Notes under the pieces: model-generated
Database searches by the model: none
The model's input: only the letters and a program-made list of their open reading frames with translations
What the model was told of the DNA's origin: nothing
DNA from: Ustilaginoidea virens
Taxonomy: Eukaryota; Ascomycota; Sordariomycetes; Hypocreales; Clavicipitaceae
DNA: 64,000 nucleotides
Reading direction: 5' to 3'
Assembly (NCBI RefSeq): GCF_000687475.1
Contig: NC_057321.1
Location: 434,001 to 498,000 of the forward strand
Part shown: positions 36,199-46,175 of the stretch, in pieces
Numbering within the stretch: the stretch's first letter is position 1
Layout: every line of letters begins with the position of its first letter
Translations under genes and position numbers: made by a program

Positions 36199-36276
36199 TT
36201 TTTTTTTCTTCTTTTTTACGGGACTTCTTTCTTTTATTCTAACGCTAGGATTAGCCATGTTGCTAATCAGAGGGGG

Positions 36277-37003
36277 TGTTGAAATCAGCGCCTTTTTAGC
36301 TATATTTTGATACTGGTCTTGCCACCATACGACGTTTCTGCGTTGAGATATCGCGGTGGCTATACCAGGCGCTATGGTGGGGCACAGCGCCCCACAACGC
36401 CGATTACAGTGGGCCACAGCGCCGGTCACGGCACCGGTACAGCGACCCACATCCGGCCACAGCGGCCGGTCACAGTGGGCCACAGGGCCCACAACAGGCG
36501 GCGCATTTCTACGGGATTACCAAATGGGCAAACCAGCACTTTCGGCCTTCTACATACAGTCACCCGCTACACCGGTTATTTACGGCAGACCAATATAAGG
36601 GCTTCCGGCCCGTACGACAGGCTGTTATAGGGCATCCGGCACACCGCTACAAGCCACTGGGCTTGGTTGGGTAGGCATTGGGTAGGCACTGGGTAGGATA
36701 TTGGGCACAGACTGGGCACGGTTGGGCAGACCGACTTTTCGTCGGGTTTTTCGCTATTTCTGCGGTTTTTCATTATTTTCAACCACTTCTTCAAGATAGT
36801 AGAAATATGCCCAAAATTCCCTCTTTCTAGCTAGAATAGTCACCAACAATTAGAATCAGATTTCCCTGACATCTTTGCTCTGGTCAACCCCGTGTGTGCG
36901 TTTTTAATCTTTAACCAGCTCGTTTTATTCTGCAACGCCTTGTACGCCACTGTCGGTACTTAGTATACTTTCCAACAGTGTTCTGAGTCACCATTTTGCA
37001 ACA
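36277..37003 (+). repeat. Copia-B 3' LTR (727 bp)
   Basis: Begins TGTTGAAATC directly after AGGGGG and ends TTTTGCAACA, with the canonical CA kept. The right target duplication AAGGA follows at 37004-37008. It contains the GC-rich block seen at 20750-20950 in inverse orientation. Small frames inside it are chance. Confidence 0.94.
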
Positions 37004-38559
37004 AAGGAGAACTGCGCTAAAGGCCTATCTAGTAAGGACTTACGCATAAGTCATACGTGGCCTTTATTACGCATCATACAAATGAGTGGACTAGCTCTAG
37101 TAGAGCGGTAGTAGTGCCTCCGCTATAGTGCAATACACCCCCCAGTTGTGCCTGCGTAAATGAAGCTATTAAGCAGGCTCAACTGCACACAAGAACTCAA
37201 AACTTTAGTGTTTTGCTGTGTTATTAAGCGAAAGTGAGAAGCTGTCTGGTCAAAAGGCCGAGTGATAGCAAAGTGAGCTTTTATTATGTTAGACCCACCT
37301 TTGGCTCTATGTATTAGTATACTTAAAAATGCTCCTTTCCTACCTTTCTTTCTTATTCAACAACACCAATTATTACAATCATATCCTACATTTTGATTGT
37401 TATTACTATAGTCCATCTGCATAATAGGACTACTACAGCTGGAGAGGGCGAGTGGCCTAAGTATAATACTTCAGCATTTAGAGCAGACGTTAAGGTAGAC
37501 CCTAGCACTACTTCCTCATTGAAGCAAAATACCGCTATTACTACCGCTACTACCTATATAAAAGAATTGGGCATTTCGACCGACTTTAAGCATCGCAATG
37601 GTATTAGCGATGCTTTCTTTGATATACTATCGCTAGGCTTGCCCCCGATAGATGAGCTTTTAGTAAGGGACTTACAGCCCCCTCCGCCTAAGGAAGCTTA
37701 TAAGCGTTCTCTAGTGAAAAGGTTAAAGCAATAGGCTTCGGCCAAGGCTTCTTCTGCTAAGCCGGAGGTAGCTTAGGTAAGAACTTCCTAGCACTATTAT
37801 TTATTAGCGAATGCGTTTTATTACTGACTATACTATTATAGCCTACGCAGCCTAAGCTAGGCACTCATTGAGTAATCCCCTATAAGGGGTATATTTATGC
37901 GATTGCTGCTAGTAAAGGCAGCTATAGGCCTTATCAGGAGAGTAATAGTCGCTCTCGATGCTATATAGCATACAAGGCTAGGAATCACTTTTACTGGCTT
38001 TAGTAAGCTCAATATTTACTCTAACGCATTGCTTATTGCTAATAATAGCTAGTTATCCGTCGTTAGTTCCCCTTATCATATAGATGCTATATACTAAAGA
38101 CAAAGGGGATAAGAAGGTAAGCTATCCTCCTTATATATTATTTACTTAAATAATAACGCTTAAGCAATTATACAATTAATACCAAATATCAATTTGGCTA
38201 TAATTTCGCCTTATTGCCAAGCCTAACTTAGTATATAGGGAAGCTCCTATCGTTAGGGGGGCTAGCACTACTACTAAAGGCACGCTAGTAGTTAATAAAG
38301 AGAGGAAAGCTAAGGCAAGGGACCTCTTTAGGCAACTCGCCGAGTTACTTAGGTAGATAGTTTGCTTATTATCGCTTTACTTTACTTTATTTATTGCTTT
38401 ATATATTATATTTGCCTCGAATAGTACTTTACTAGGAGAGGGGGGGCACTGCATATTAATATTCTTATAGGCTAATATATCTTAGGCCCCCTTCTATCTA
38501 TACCACAAAGTGATTGCTCGGATATGCCATCTTAATATTATAAATGTGCGGTTATATGC
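37004..38559 (+). other. Unidentified degenerate region with one open frame
   Basis: Between Copia-B and Copia-D. A frame open from 37393 to 37734 is described separately. Downstream, 37735-38370, pieces of coding-like sequence with TAG/TAA stops remain (for example KERKAKARDLFRQLAELL near 38300), in more than one frame, and a GTAAGA splice-donor-like site is near 37775. A G-run (38442-38449) could be a polypurine tract. It is likely a mutated transposon or gene that I cannot name. Confidence 0.4.
37393..37734 (+). pseudogene. Hypothetical protein remnant, 113 codons, no ATG
   Basis: An open frame without an ATG. It has a hydrophobic start (IVITIVHL), then KYNTSAFRADVKVD, a Ser/Thr-rich stretch, GISDAFFDILSLGLPPIDE and a basic end (KRSLVKRLKQ) before TAG. 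After the TAG the same frame continues ASAKASSAKPEVA. The amino-acid make-up is protein-like and has fewer stops than its neighbourhood. An original ATG may have become ATA. I recognise no family; a gag protein of an unclassified element is possible. Confidence 0.35.
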
Positions 38560-40009
38560 GCATATCTACTATATTAAGTATTCCTCAAAAGTATTCGAAT
38601 TTTTATCTATCAAGTGCCTTTATAAATCCATCAGATGGTATTTCCACTATTAGGAGGTATAATATCTTAAAGCTACCTCAGTAGTACTTCTATTTCAACC
38701 ATAAATTATATATATCAATATATCTCAACTTAGTATTAATGCATTCTGTATCGCAAGTAATTAAGCGAATTGTCTATTAATTATCACAACCAATAGTCTA
38801 ATTCCCATCGATTTAAAAGCATAAATCCTTAAAAAGGCACTTTAATACCATAATCTCCTTTACTACCTACTGTAAAGTAAGCAGTTCAGCTTCAGTAGTT
38901 AATATTATTACTATAGGTTAATGCATTACTTTCCATATAATAGGTCCGCTAAAGAGTTTGATTATATATCCTTAGGAAGATCTCTGAGTAGCAATATCGT
39001 CTGCATAAGAAGCATCGCTTGAGATTTATATAGACTATATCTCAGCGCTACTGCTATAATATAACGTAAGGTGCTCGGTTATAGCGAGATATCTAATAGC
39101 TTAATTAACAGCTTTATAGTGCTTAGGGCTAGGGTTAGTCATAAATTGATACAATTTGGCTGCTATATAGGCTACATCTAGTCTCACTATAATCGCTATA
39201 TAAAGAATAGAGCTAATCTTTACTTAAAATATATATATATTTTCTTTCTAAGCTTTTTCTTTAAAGGGAGAAAGCTCTATAATTATTATTAGTATTAAAG
39301 GGAATGTTCTTTTACCTACTTAATTAAATTTTTTGCTTATCTTCCTAATGTATATAGCGTAACTTAAATAAATGCGATATTAAGGCCTATCTCTAATAAT
39401 TTAAATACCTAGGAAATATTAGGCATCGCCTTTATCATCTAAATTATATACTTCCTTTAGTTCCTTAATAATCTTCTCTACCGCTATTACTATATTTTTA
39501 TAAAAAGCAATAAGAATATTATTAATAAAGAAGACTAAAATCACATCTTGCGATTCTATATAAAAGATATAAGGCTCTTCTTTATTTGATTTAAGCCTAT
39601 ATTTTATTAGAGTACAGCTTAATTCCTCAAACTATAGCTTTAGAGAGTCTCTAAGGCTATATAGAGCTTTAAGTAATTCCACGCATATTCCTATGCGTTT
39701 AAAACCGTTAGGTAGCTTATATATTATAGGTTCTATATTCTTACCGCATTTGGTATAGAGGAAAGCGTTCTTTACATCAAATTGCTTTATTTTAAGGTTA
39801 AAGCATACCGCTAAAGCAATAAATACCCTAAAAGTATATACTACTAGAATTACTATATATATTCGATCGATAATTAAGCATTCTTACTTATCGCCTCGTA
39901 TATATATTCTAGCTTTATACTTTATAAGAGTGCCATTTTCGTTAGTCTTATATATAAAGACCTATTTAAATAGTAAGGGTATAGAATGGGCATTTCTATG
40001 CTTGATTTC
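38560..40009 (-). pseudogene. Copia-D pol remnant (RT and RNase H)
   Basis: The minus strand encodes the C-terminal half of a Ty1/Copia polyprotein distinct from Copia-A, B and C. RT starts near 40000 with an NENGTLIKYKARI-type motif. The catalytic box at about 39507-39536 reads FFINNILIA, where the family has YVDD, so both Asp are now Asn. RNase H follows with a PSDGFIKAL-type end near 38620. Very many TAG/TAA stops. It is cut at 40009 by Gypsy-B; its N-terminal half should lie beyond Gypsy-B but was not found within the window. It is one of the oldest elements here. Confidence 0.8.
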
Positions 40010-40253
40010 TGTGAAGGACTGGCCCTAGGGCGACTGCGAATAGGCGTTAATAATATATATTAAATAGACTAAAGAGGAAGGGAAAGGATCCAAATAGGAA
40101 CCTTCTATTTAGTCTATTTATATCCCGATCATAATACGTATCAGAGTCCTAGTATAGTCCTATGACTCTGTCTATTGCCCTTCTTAGGCTAGACGCGGGC
40201 GCAGCCCGAGTCCTAGCCATATTATGGCGCGGGCGTAGCCTAAGCCTATAATA
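40010..40253 (-). repeat. Gypsy-B 3' LTR (244 bp)
   Basis: In plus reading it starts TGTGAAGGACTGGCCCTAGG and ends GCCTATAATA. The first 45 bp match the Gypsy-A LTR and the truncated copy at 60469; the middle differs from Gypsy-A. Confidence 0.85.
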
Positions 40254-40565
40254 TACCCCCCTCCTCCTCCTTAGAGTCGGAAGAATAAACCATCTAAAGT
40301 CATCCCCTTTATATATTGCCCCCTAATTAAAACCTCCTATAGCCCTTAAAAATAACCTTAATTAGATATATAGGATATTAATCGGGCGAGTAGATATGCT
40401 AATATGTAACTGATGTGAATATAGCGGGGGCTAGAGTCGGTATGCTTTAGGCAGATGTGATAGAATCCTATCAAAGCCGGTTATAGTGCTATTAGCTGGA
40501 AGGAATGGTATTGCAGCTATCGTAGAGCAGAAAAAATTTTATCGCTAGCTATCGGTCAGGAATCT

Positions 40566-40660
40566 ATTTATACTAAGGCTTCTTCCTTTATCTACTTCTC
40601 TTTTATACTTCTTTCTCCCTCTCTCTATCTTTATACCTATTATTACTAAGGCTATTACTC
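40566..40660 (+). promoter_or_regulatory. Pyrimidine-rich tract before the Gypsy-B antisense frame
   Basis: A run of C and T (CTTCTTTCTCCCTCTCTC and similar) just upstream of the plus-strand frame. Such CT tracts are common in core promoters and 5' UTRs of filamentous ascomycetes. Suggestive only. Confidence 0.35.
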
Positions 40661-40691
40661 CTAGTAGTAAGTCTGCAGTATTACTACTATT

Positions 40692-42293
40692 GTGAGAATT
40701 GTCCCTATTAATAGAGTAGCGCTATTGAAAGTTCCTAGATTATTCGTATTGGGTCTATATAGTGAATCGTCTGGTACTAATAGGTATTTAGGTCCCCCCC
40801 CTGTTTGCTATTACGTTAGATTTATCGCTATGTCGTCTGGAGGACTAGTAGATAGGAATATACCTATCGCCTAGGACCCTTCTGTAACCCTATTAGGTCT
40901 ATCCCAAGCGTCTGCTAGAGGCTCTAGAGGTGCTAGGTGCAGAGGAGGTTCCTAGCCAGAAATACTATTGCAGCCGCTATAGTCTATACCTTCTTTAGGC
41001 TAATCGCATATTTCCCCCCCTAGCTTTAAGCTTATTATTATTTCTAATAATAATAAGGGTCTAATAGAGCCCTTATTGCCTAATGTAGGAGCCTTATTAT
41101 TACCCTTTTGTTCTTCTGCCCCTTCTTATACTAGAGTCCTATTGTTAATAGGGGTAATACTAATAAAAGCTTCTTCTTTAATAGCTATTACTCCTAAGAT
41201 CCTATCTAGAGTAATATTAGCTCCCTCCTCGTCTACTATTATGCCTTAGACCCCTTCGCGCGCTAGGAAAATACTGCTTTTGCCTACTATTAGATCGTTA
41301 TATTAGTGGTTATAGAAGAAGCGCGCTATAGGAGAGTTCTTCATCTAGGGGGATTCTAAGGGATTAAGTGCTAATAATATTAAGGAGGTGGAGTGTGCCT
41401 ATATCGCCTGCATACAGTATACTATAGATACTAGAGAATATATTATCTATATATGGTCTGGTCGCTCTTAGGCTTGTATTTGATGCCATTAGAAATACAA
41501 GATATATATCTAGTGCGAGCGTGTGATATCGATAAATCCCTAATTGCGGCGGGTAATAAAGTGCATCGTCTATATAGCGTAAAAGAAATAAAGCATTAAG
41601 GAGGCCGCCTGTCTAAAGGTAGGAGATATCCTAGGCCGAAAGGCCTGTCTTTACCCTAAGTTTAATATGCTATATTGTTAATGGGATAAACTATAGGCTG
41701 CAGTATAAGAGCATACTATGACGGCCCTTTTTGTGTATGCCTTAGCGGCTAATGTTGGCGGGTCGACTCCCGCTGCGCCTATAACGACTATTATTCCTTC
41801 TGCCTTAACTACTGGGTCCTAATAGGCTGGCAGCAACTCTATGGCGCTTATTATATAACTGCTTGCGGAGCAATAATAAGATATGCGGATTATAGCAGAA
41901 GTAATAACTAGCTTTGCGTGTTAGGTTACCCCCGTTATGCCTATGCCTTATGCTCTGCCTGCTTCCCCTTGGTTAGCGTCCTCCCTATATGCCGGTATAG
42001 CCTCGCCTTAGGCTCCTATACTAATGACTATGCCGCCAGCTGAGGCTGGTTTTATTACTGCTGGCCTAGTATTATAAGTGTATCCCTCTAGACCTATCAC
42101 ACCCCATTATAGGTATGCGAGCCATACTGTTCCTAGTTGGTATCCGCCTATTATGCTGCTAATGCTGCTGCTGCCTTTCCTGCCCTATTATGCAATAGTC
42201 CCCCCCCTTCCTCTATATGCCCCCCTACTGAATCCTATAGGAGGGCAGAAGAATACTAATAAGGATGAGGGTAATAAAGGGAGTAGGAATTAA
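40692..42293 (+). pseudogene. Additional reading frame of Gypsy-B, antisense to gag-pol
   Basis: A single plus-strand frame of about 534 codons ending at TAA 42291-42293, antisense to the element. Stops are mainly TAG/TAA where Gln or Trp would be expected, with one TGA. The middle has a Cys-rich segment near 41390-41530: EVECAYIACIQY, then IWSGRS, AC and C-x-C-like residues, some Cys probably lost to Tyr. The C-terminal third is rich in Pro, Ala and Met (PPAEAGF, PPLPLYAP) and ends in a charged tail (NTNKDEGNKGSRN). There is no ATG at the 5' end; the start is unclear and may have become ATA. It is not a gag, protease, RT or integrase. It could be a captured host gene or an accessory frame of this lineage. 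Confidence 0.6.
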
Positions 42294-42429
42294 TAAATAT
42301 AGGAATAGAGCTAGAGTTGCTGAGAAATGAAAGATAAACGCTAAAATTTGCTAGATTGCTTTGCTAGAAAGGAAAAGGATTAATATTTTTTTTTTTTTTT
42401 ATATTATTAGACGATATTAAGGTTATAGG
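42294..42429. other. Junction with 15-bp T run
   Basis: Lies between the antisense frame and the chromodomain end of Gypsy-B pol. A run of 15 T (42386-42400), read as poly(A) on the pol strand, marks the boundary of the extra segment. Confidence 0.5.
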
Positions 42430-45400
42430 TCTGAAATCTAATCCTAAGGCTGTATAGGTCTATTATACGTCTAAATATCCCCTTATTTAGCCTTAAATGC
42501 CTTTTATGCTGCTATCTTTAAGAAGTTCTCTAGAGGTTCTTATATAAGTAAGTTATATCCTTTCTATTTAATAAGCATATTGTAGTTCTATCCCTAACCT
42601 TAAGTATTTTTTGTAGCTAAAATCTTTTCTACTTTGTATTTTTTGTGTGGTTGATTAAAGTCCTAGGGTAATATAAGTAGGGGACTAGGTTATATATTAG
42701 TTACCTTCTGATTTAGTAGTAGGTTAGAAGCCGCTTATTTAACTAGATCAATATAGAAAACTAGGTGAATACCCTATGGGATATTGAGTCGAATATTAAG
42801 TGGGGATAGTATAGCTGTAACTATATATTTTGCCGAGACCTAGTTGAGCTTTTTATAAGGCTGGTTTATCTTAATATTGCGTAAGGTAAGCTATACCCGA
42901 TTCCTAACTTAAAAACGTTTTGCTAGATAGTGCGAATAGTTAGTTATGTCCTACTGCCTCTGTTGTGTAAAAGCAATAGCGGCCTAGGCTACCTTTTATC
43001 TTTTATAGAGGGTGGCTAAAAATAGGGTGGCCTGCCCCTTTAGGGTTATTAAACTTAGTATTATATCTAGAGGCGATATAACTATTAGAATATTAAATCT
43101 ATTAAGGAGCCGGTTAGGATTAAAACTAGTTACTAATAATATCTGGTTATTTAATGCTAGTTGGCATGCTATAAGGTGTTTTGGCCAGTTATATTGGTTA
43201 AAGGAGACTATAATATATAAGATAGCCTAGACCTTTTGGTTTATCTGTTCTATACTACTATTAGTCTGGGGGTGATATATAGTCAAGAGGAGTTGTTTGG
43301 TCCTAACTAAATTGTAAAGTGTAGTCTAAAATTGTCCTACCTAGTTAGATCCTCAGTTGTTAATAATTTCTTTAGGGAACCTATAGAAACGCTACTAGTA
43401 CTATTAGAACTATTCTGTATAGTCTTCTGCTTTTATAGAGTATATTACCTTAAGCTGGATATACTTCGATAGGCGATTAGTAATAACTATAAGGAATTGT
43501 AGGTTGGATGTATTGCGTATGGGAAGATCTGTTATAAAGTCGATGGAAATCTGCGATTAAAATTGGTCTAGAATAGGTAATAGCTGTAGTAGGCCCTAGC
43601 GCAATTATCGGCTCTTATATGCCCTGCGGTATTGGTAATTCTAGATATATTTTGCTACTGCTGAAGATATATTATCAAAGTAGTAGTCTTAATATAATAA
43701 TTAGAATGTGGTATTCTTCTCTAGATAGCCTGCAGTAGGTGATTTATAGCATTGCTGTATAACTATAGTGGTTAGGGGTTTAAAAGAAGGGAGTTATATC
43801 TGCCTCTAGTAGAGAAGCGCGCTATAGGCATTTAGAGTGCAATCTGCAATCTATTCCCTTATTGAAGCCTTAGTTAGAAAGCATCTCTCGCCTTTTGCTA
43901 TTGCTACCTAGTGTGCCTTATACGTTTTATCCTTAGCTATAGCTTGATCCTAGAGTGCCTAGAGGTAGGAGTCGGCAAAAATGTATAAGCTATTAGGTAA
44001 GCTAAATCCTGAAGGTATAGTTGTAGGAACCGGTTTAGTAGTTAAGTCTAGGTAGAGTATTAAGATCGATAGTAGTTTTAAGATCTAGCTAATCCTTAGT
44101 GTTATACTGCTAGCTTCCTGTTCCCATTAAGATAGTGCGTTAGGGCGTTAAGCCTGCGACCTTAGCCTATATTAGAGATAGAAATTAAAGAGCGCTAGTG
44201 TTTTAGCCCATTTAGCCTACTATTCTAATATCTTATAGGGTTAAGTAAAGTACTTTAGATTCTTATAGTCTATAAGAATAGTAAATAGGGAGGCCACTAA
44301 TTAGAGTTTAGCTGACTATACCTTAAGATAAGAGATAATAGTAAGAAGCTCCTTATTGTGAATTATATAGTTCTGTTTGGCATCTATTAGGTGTGCGGAA
44401 TAGTATATAATAGGGTGGAGGACTTTATCCTCCCTAATTTAAGAGAGGCAGCTACTAAGAGCAGTACTAAAGCTATCTGCTTTAAGAATCGTCTCTTTAT
44501 TGGGGTCCTATTAAGCAAGAACTAGGTATAAGATAAAGTAATGCTTAAGCGCCTAGAATGCCTCCTTTTCTTTATCTAACTATTAAAAGAGAACCCCTTT
44601 CTTTATTAATTTAATTAAGGGTTTAGCGAGTTAGGAGAAGTTAGGGATAAAATTATAGTAAAAATTTGTAAAGCTAAGGAAGCTTTAGACCCCCTTTAGT
44701 TTTATAGGGGCTTCCTAGTTCTAGATAGCTTTAATCTTTTTAGGGTCTGGGTGGATCTCTTTTCCTACTATTATAATATAACCTAGATACTAGACCTTTA
44801 TTATAGTAAAATCATACTTCTCTAAGTCTAGGTTAAGACTAGTATCTTAAAGTCGTTAAAGTATATCTTTAATGCATCCTATATGGTCCTCCTGCGATCC
44901 TAAGGTATAAATAAGGATATTATTAAGGTATGCAGTCGCAAAATCCTTAAGTGTATTTCCTAAGGCCCTATTAATATATTATTGGAATATTGCAGGAGCT
45001 CTAGTAAGGCTAAAAGGTATGATAAGCTACTTAAAGAGGCTGAATTATGTGCAAAATGCAGTAAGGTATTTATCGCCTTCTGCAATATAGATTTTATAGA
45101 ATGCTGTACGTATATCGACTTTAGTAAACTACTTTGCCTAGGATAAAGATTATAGGATCTCCTTAATTAGTAGGAGGGGGTATTAGTCTTAGGCTGTAAC
45201 CTTATTTAGGGCTTAGTAATCTATGCAAAAATGCCACCCTTTATTCCCTTTTCTAGCTAGGAGGACTAAAGCTGCTACTAATAAGGAGCTTGCCTAAATC
45301 TATCCTTTATCTATAAGGTTGGTTACCTATCTCTAAACCTTAAGAAGCTGGTCTTATAGCATATTATATAATAGGCCCTAAGGTAGGTCTAGTATGCTTC

Positions 45401-45522
45401 TATCTAGGGCCTTCTTAAGCTGAATATAATAGTCTAATGTACTCTAGTATGGAGGAAGGCTAGAGGCCTTTTCCTTATTAAATAGGTCGCTAAATTCCTA
45501 TAACTTTAGGGGTAGTCCCTAC
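42430..45522 (-). pseudogene. Gypsy-B pol remnant (RT, RNase H, integrase, chromodomain)
   Basis: Reading leftward from 45522: RT with the catalytic box reading YLNN at 44929-44940 (YLDD expected), RNase H at about 44250-44600, and integrase at about 42650-43870. A chromodomain at about 42430-42620 has the pattern MLIK-stop-KGY and EPLENF. It is divergent from Gypsy-A but collinear. Stops are mostly TAG/TAA. It continues at 58608 on the other side of Copia-A2. Chromodomain integrases of this class are known to direct insertion to heterochromatin. Confidence 0.82.
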
Positions 45523-45865
45523 TGTTGGTTTCACCAAGGGGTACCCAGTTGTACGTAGGGTTGCGCGCGTGGTATTAAGTACCGTGAGGTCACCGGTCAA
45601 AGGTATGATTACTTCTTTGATTATGACTATGACTATCTAAAAGGAAAGAAAGGAAGCAAAAGAGGGTAATTACACAATATAGCCTTTTTGTGCGTGCCGT
45701 AGTCACATGCATCGGCGCAGTCGGGCCGGGCTGCCCGCGTGCCCTACCAGGCTCAGGGGTAAAGGGGCAAAAGGGGCCAAAGTGGCCACATCGTGCGCAT
45801 CGGGTGTGCGCGGCACATCCGTCGCAATGTGCCCAATTAGGCACCTTGCGACAGCGATTCCGATA
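45523..45865 (-). repeat. Copia-A2 3' LTR (343 bp)
   Basis: In minus reading it starts TATCGGAATCGCTGTC after the purine-rich AAAAAGAGAAGCTGCTAG and ends CCAACA. The GC-rich part makes chance frames on both strands. Confidence 0.93.
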
Positions 45866-46175
45866 CTAGCAGCTTCTCTTTTTATAGAAGCAAATATCGG
45901 AATCGCTAGGATGTAAGGCGCATATATAGAAAGAAAAGTGCGGCGCGGTCTCGGCAGGTTGTGCCGGCGATAACGTTATCGCGCCGCGCGGCCGGCATCA
46001 TACCGTACAGCCGGTATGTTGAATATCGTAGCCAAAACAAAGGGGCAAAAAGGGGCAGCAGTAAATGCAGTAAAAGCAGCAAATAAAAGTAGCAAATGCA
46101 CACAACATTGAACATAGGAAAATCCACACACTTGCCACCTATGATATCACCAATACCTTCTAAACGCAGTCAGAT
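45866..46175 (-). other. Copia-A2 3' untranslated region with GC-rich palindromes
   Basis: Between the RNase H end and the 3' LTR. It includes the perfect 16-bp palindrome GCGATAACGTTATCGC (45967-45982) flanked by TGCCGGC / GCCGGCA arms, and a second inverted repeat ATACCG / CGGTAT near 46000-46018. CpA and TpG are well kept here. The 73-codon frame at 45906-46127 is hydrophobic (LLLLLHLLLP) and probably chance. Confidence 0.55.

Larger units (their letters stand above)
22040..37003 (+). mobile_element. Copia-B LTR retrotransposon, complete but interrupted
   Basis: A Ty1/Copia element of about 7.45 kb when the nested Copia-A1 is removed. Two 727-bp LTRs (22040-22766 and 36277-37003) are flanked by the 5-bp target duplication AAGGA (22035-22039, 37004-37008). 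A primer-binding site follows the left LTR, and the polypurine tract CAGAGGGGG precedes the right LTR. The gag-pol frame is intact in phase across the whole element but carries many TAG/TAA stops. Copia-C shares the polypurine-tract context CTAATCAGAGGGGG and close pol similarity, so B and C belong to one clade. Confidence 0.95.

Noticed and set aside
45906..46127. Hydrophobic 73-codon frame as a possible membrane or envelope protein
   Set aside because: Short, in the untranslated 3' region, and not present in Copia-A1 at the same place.
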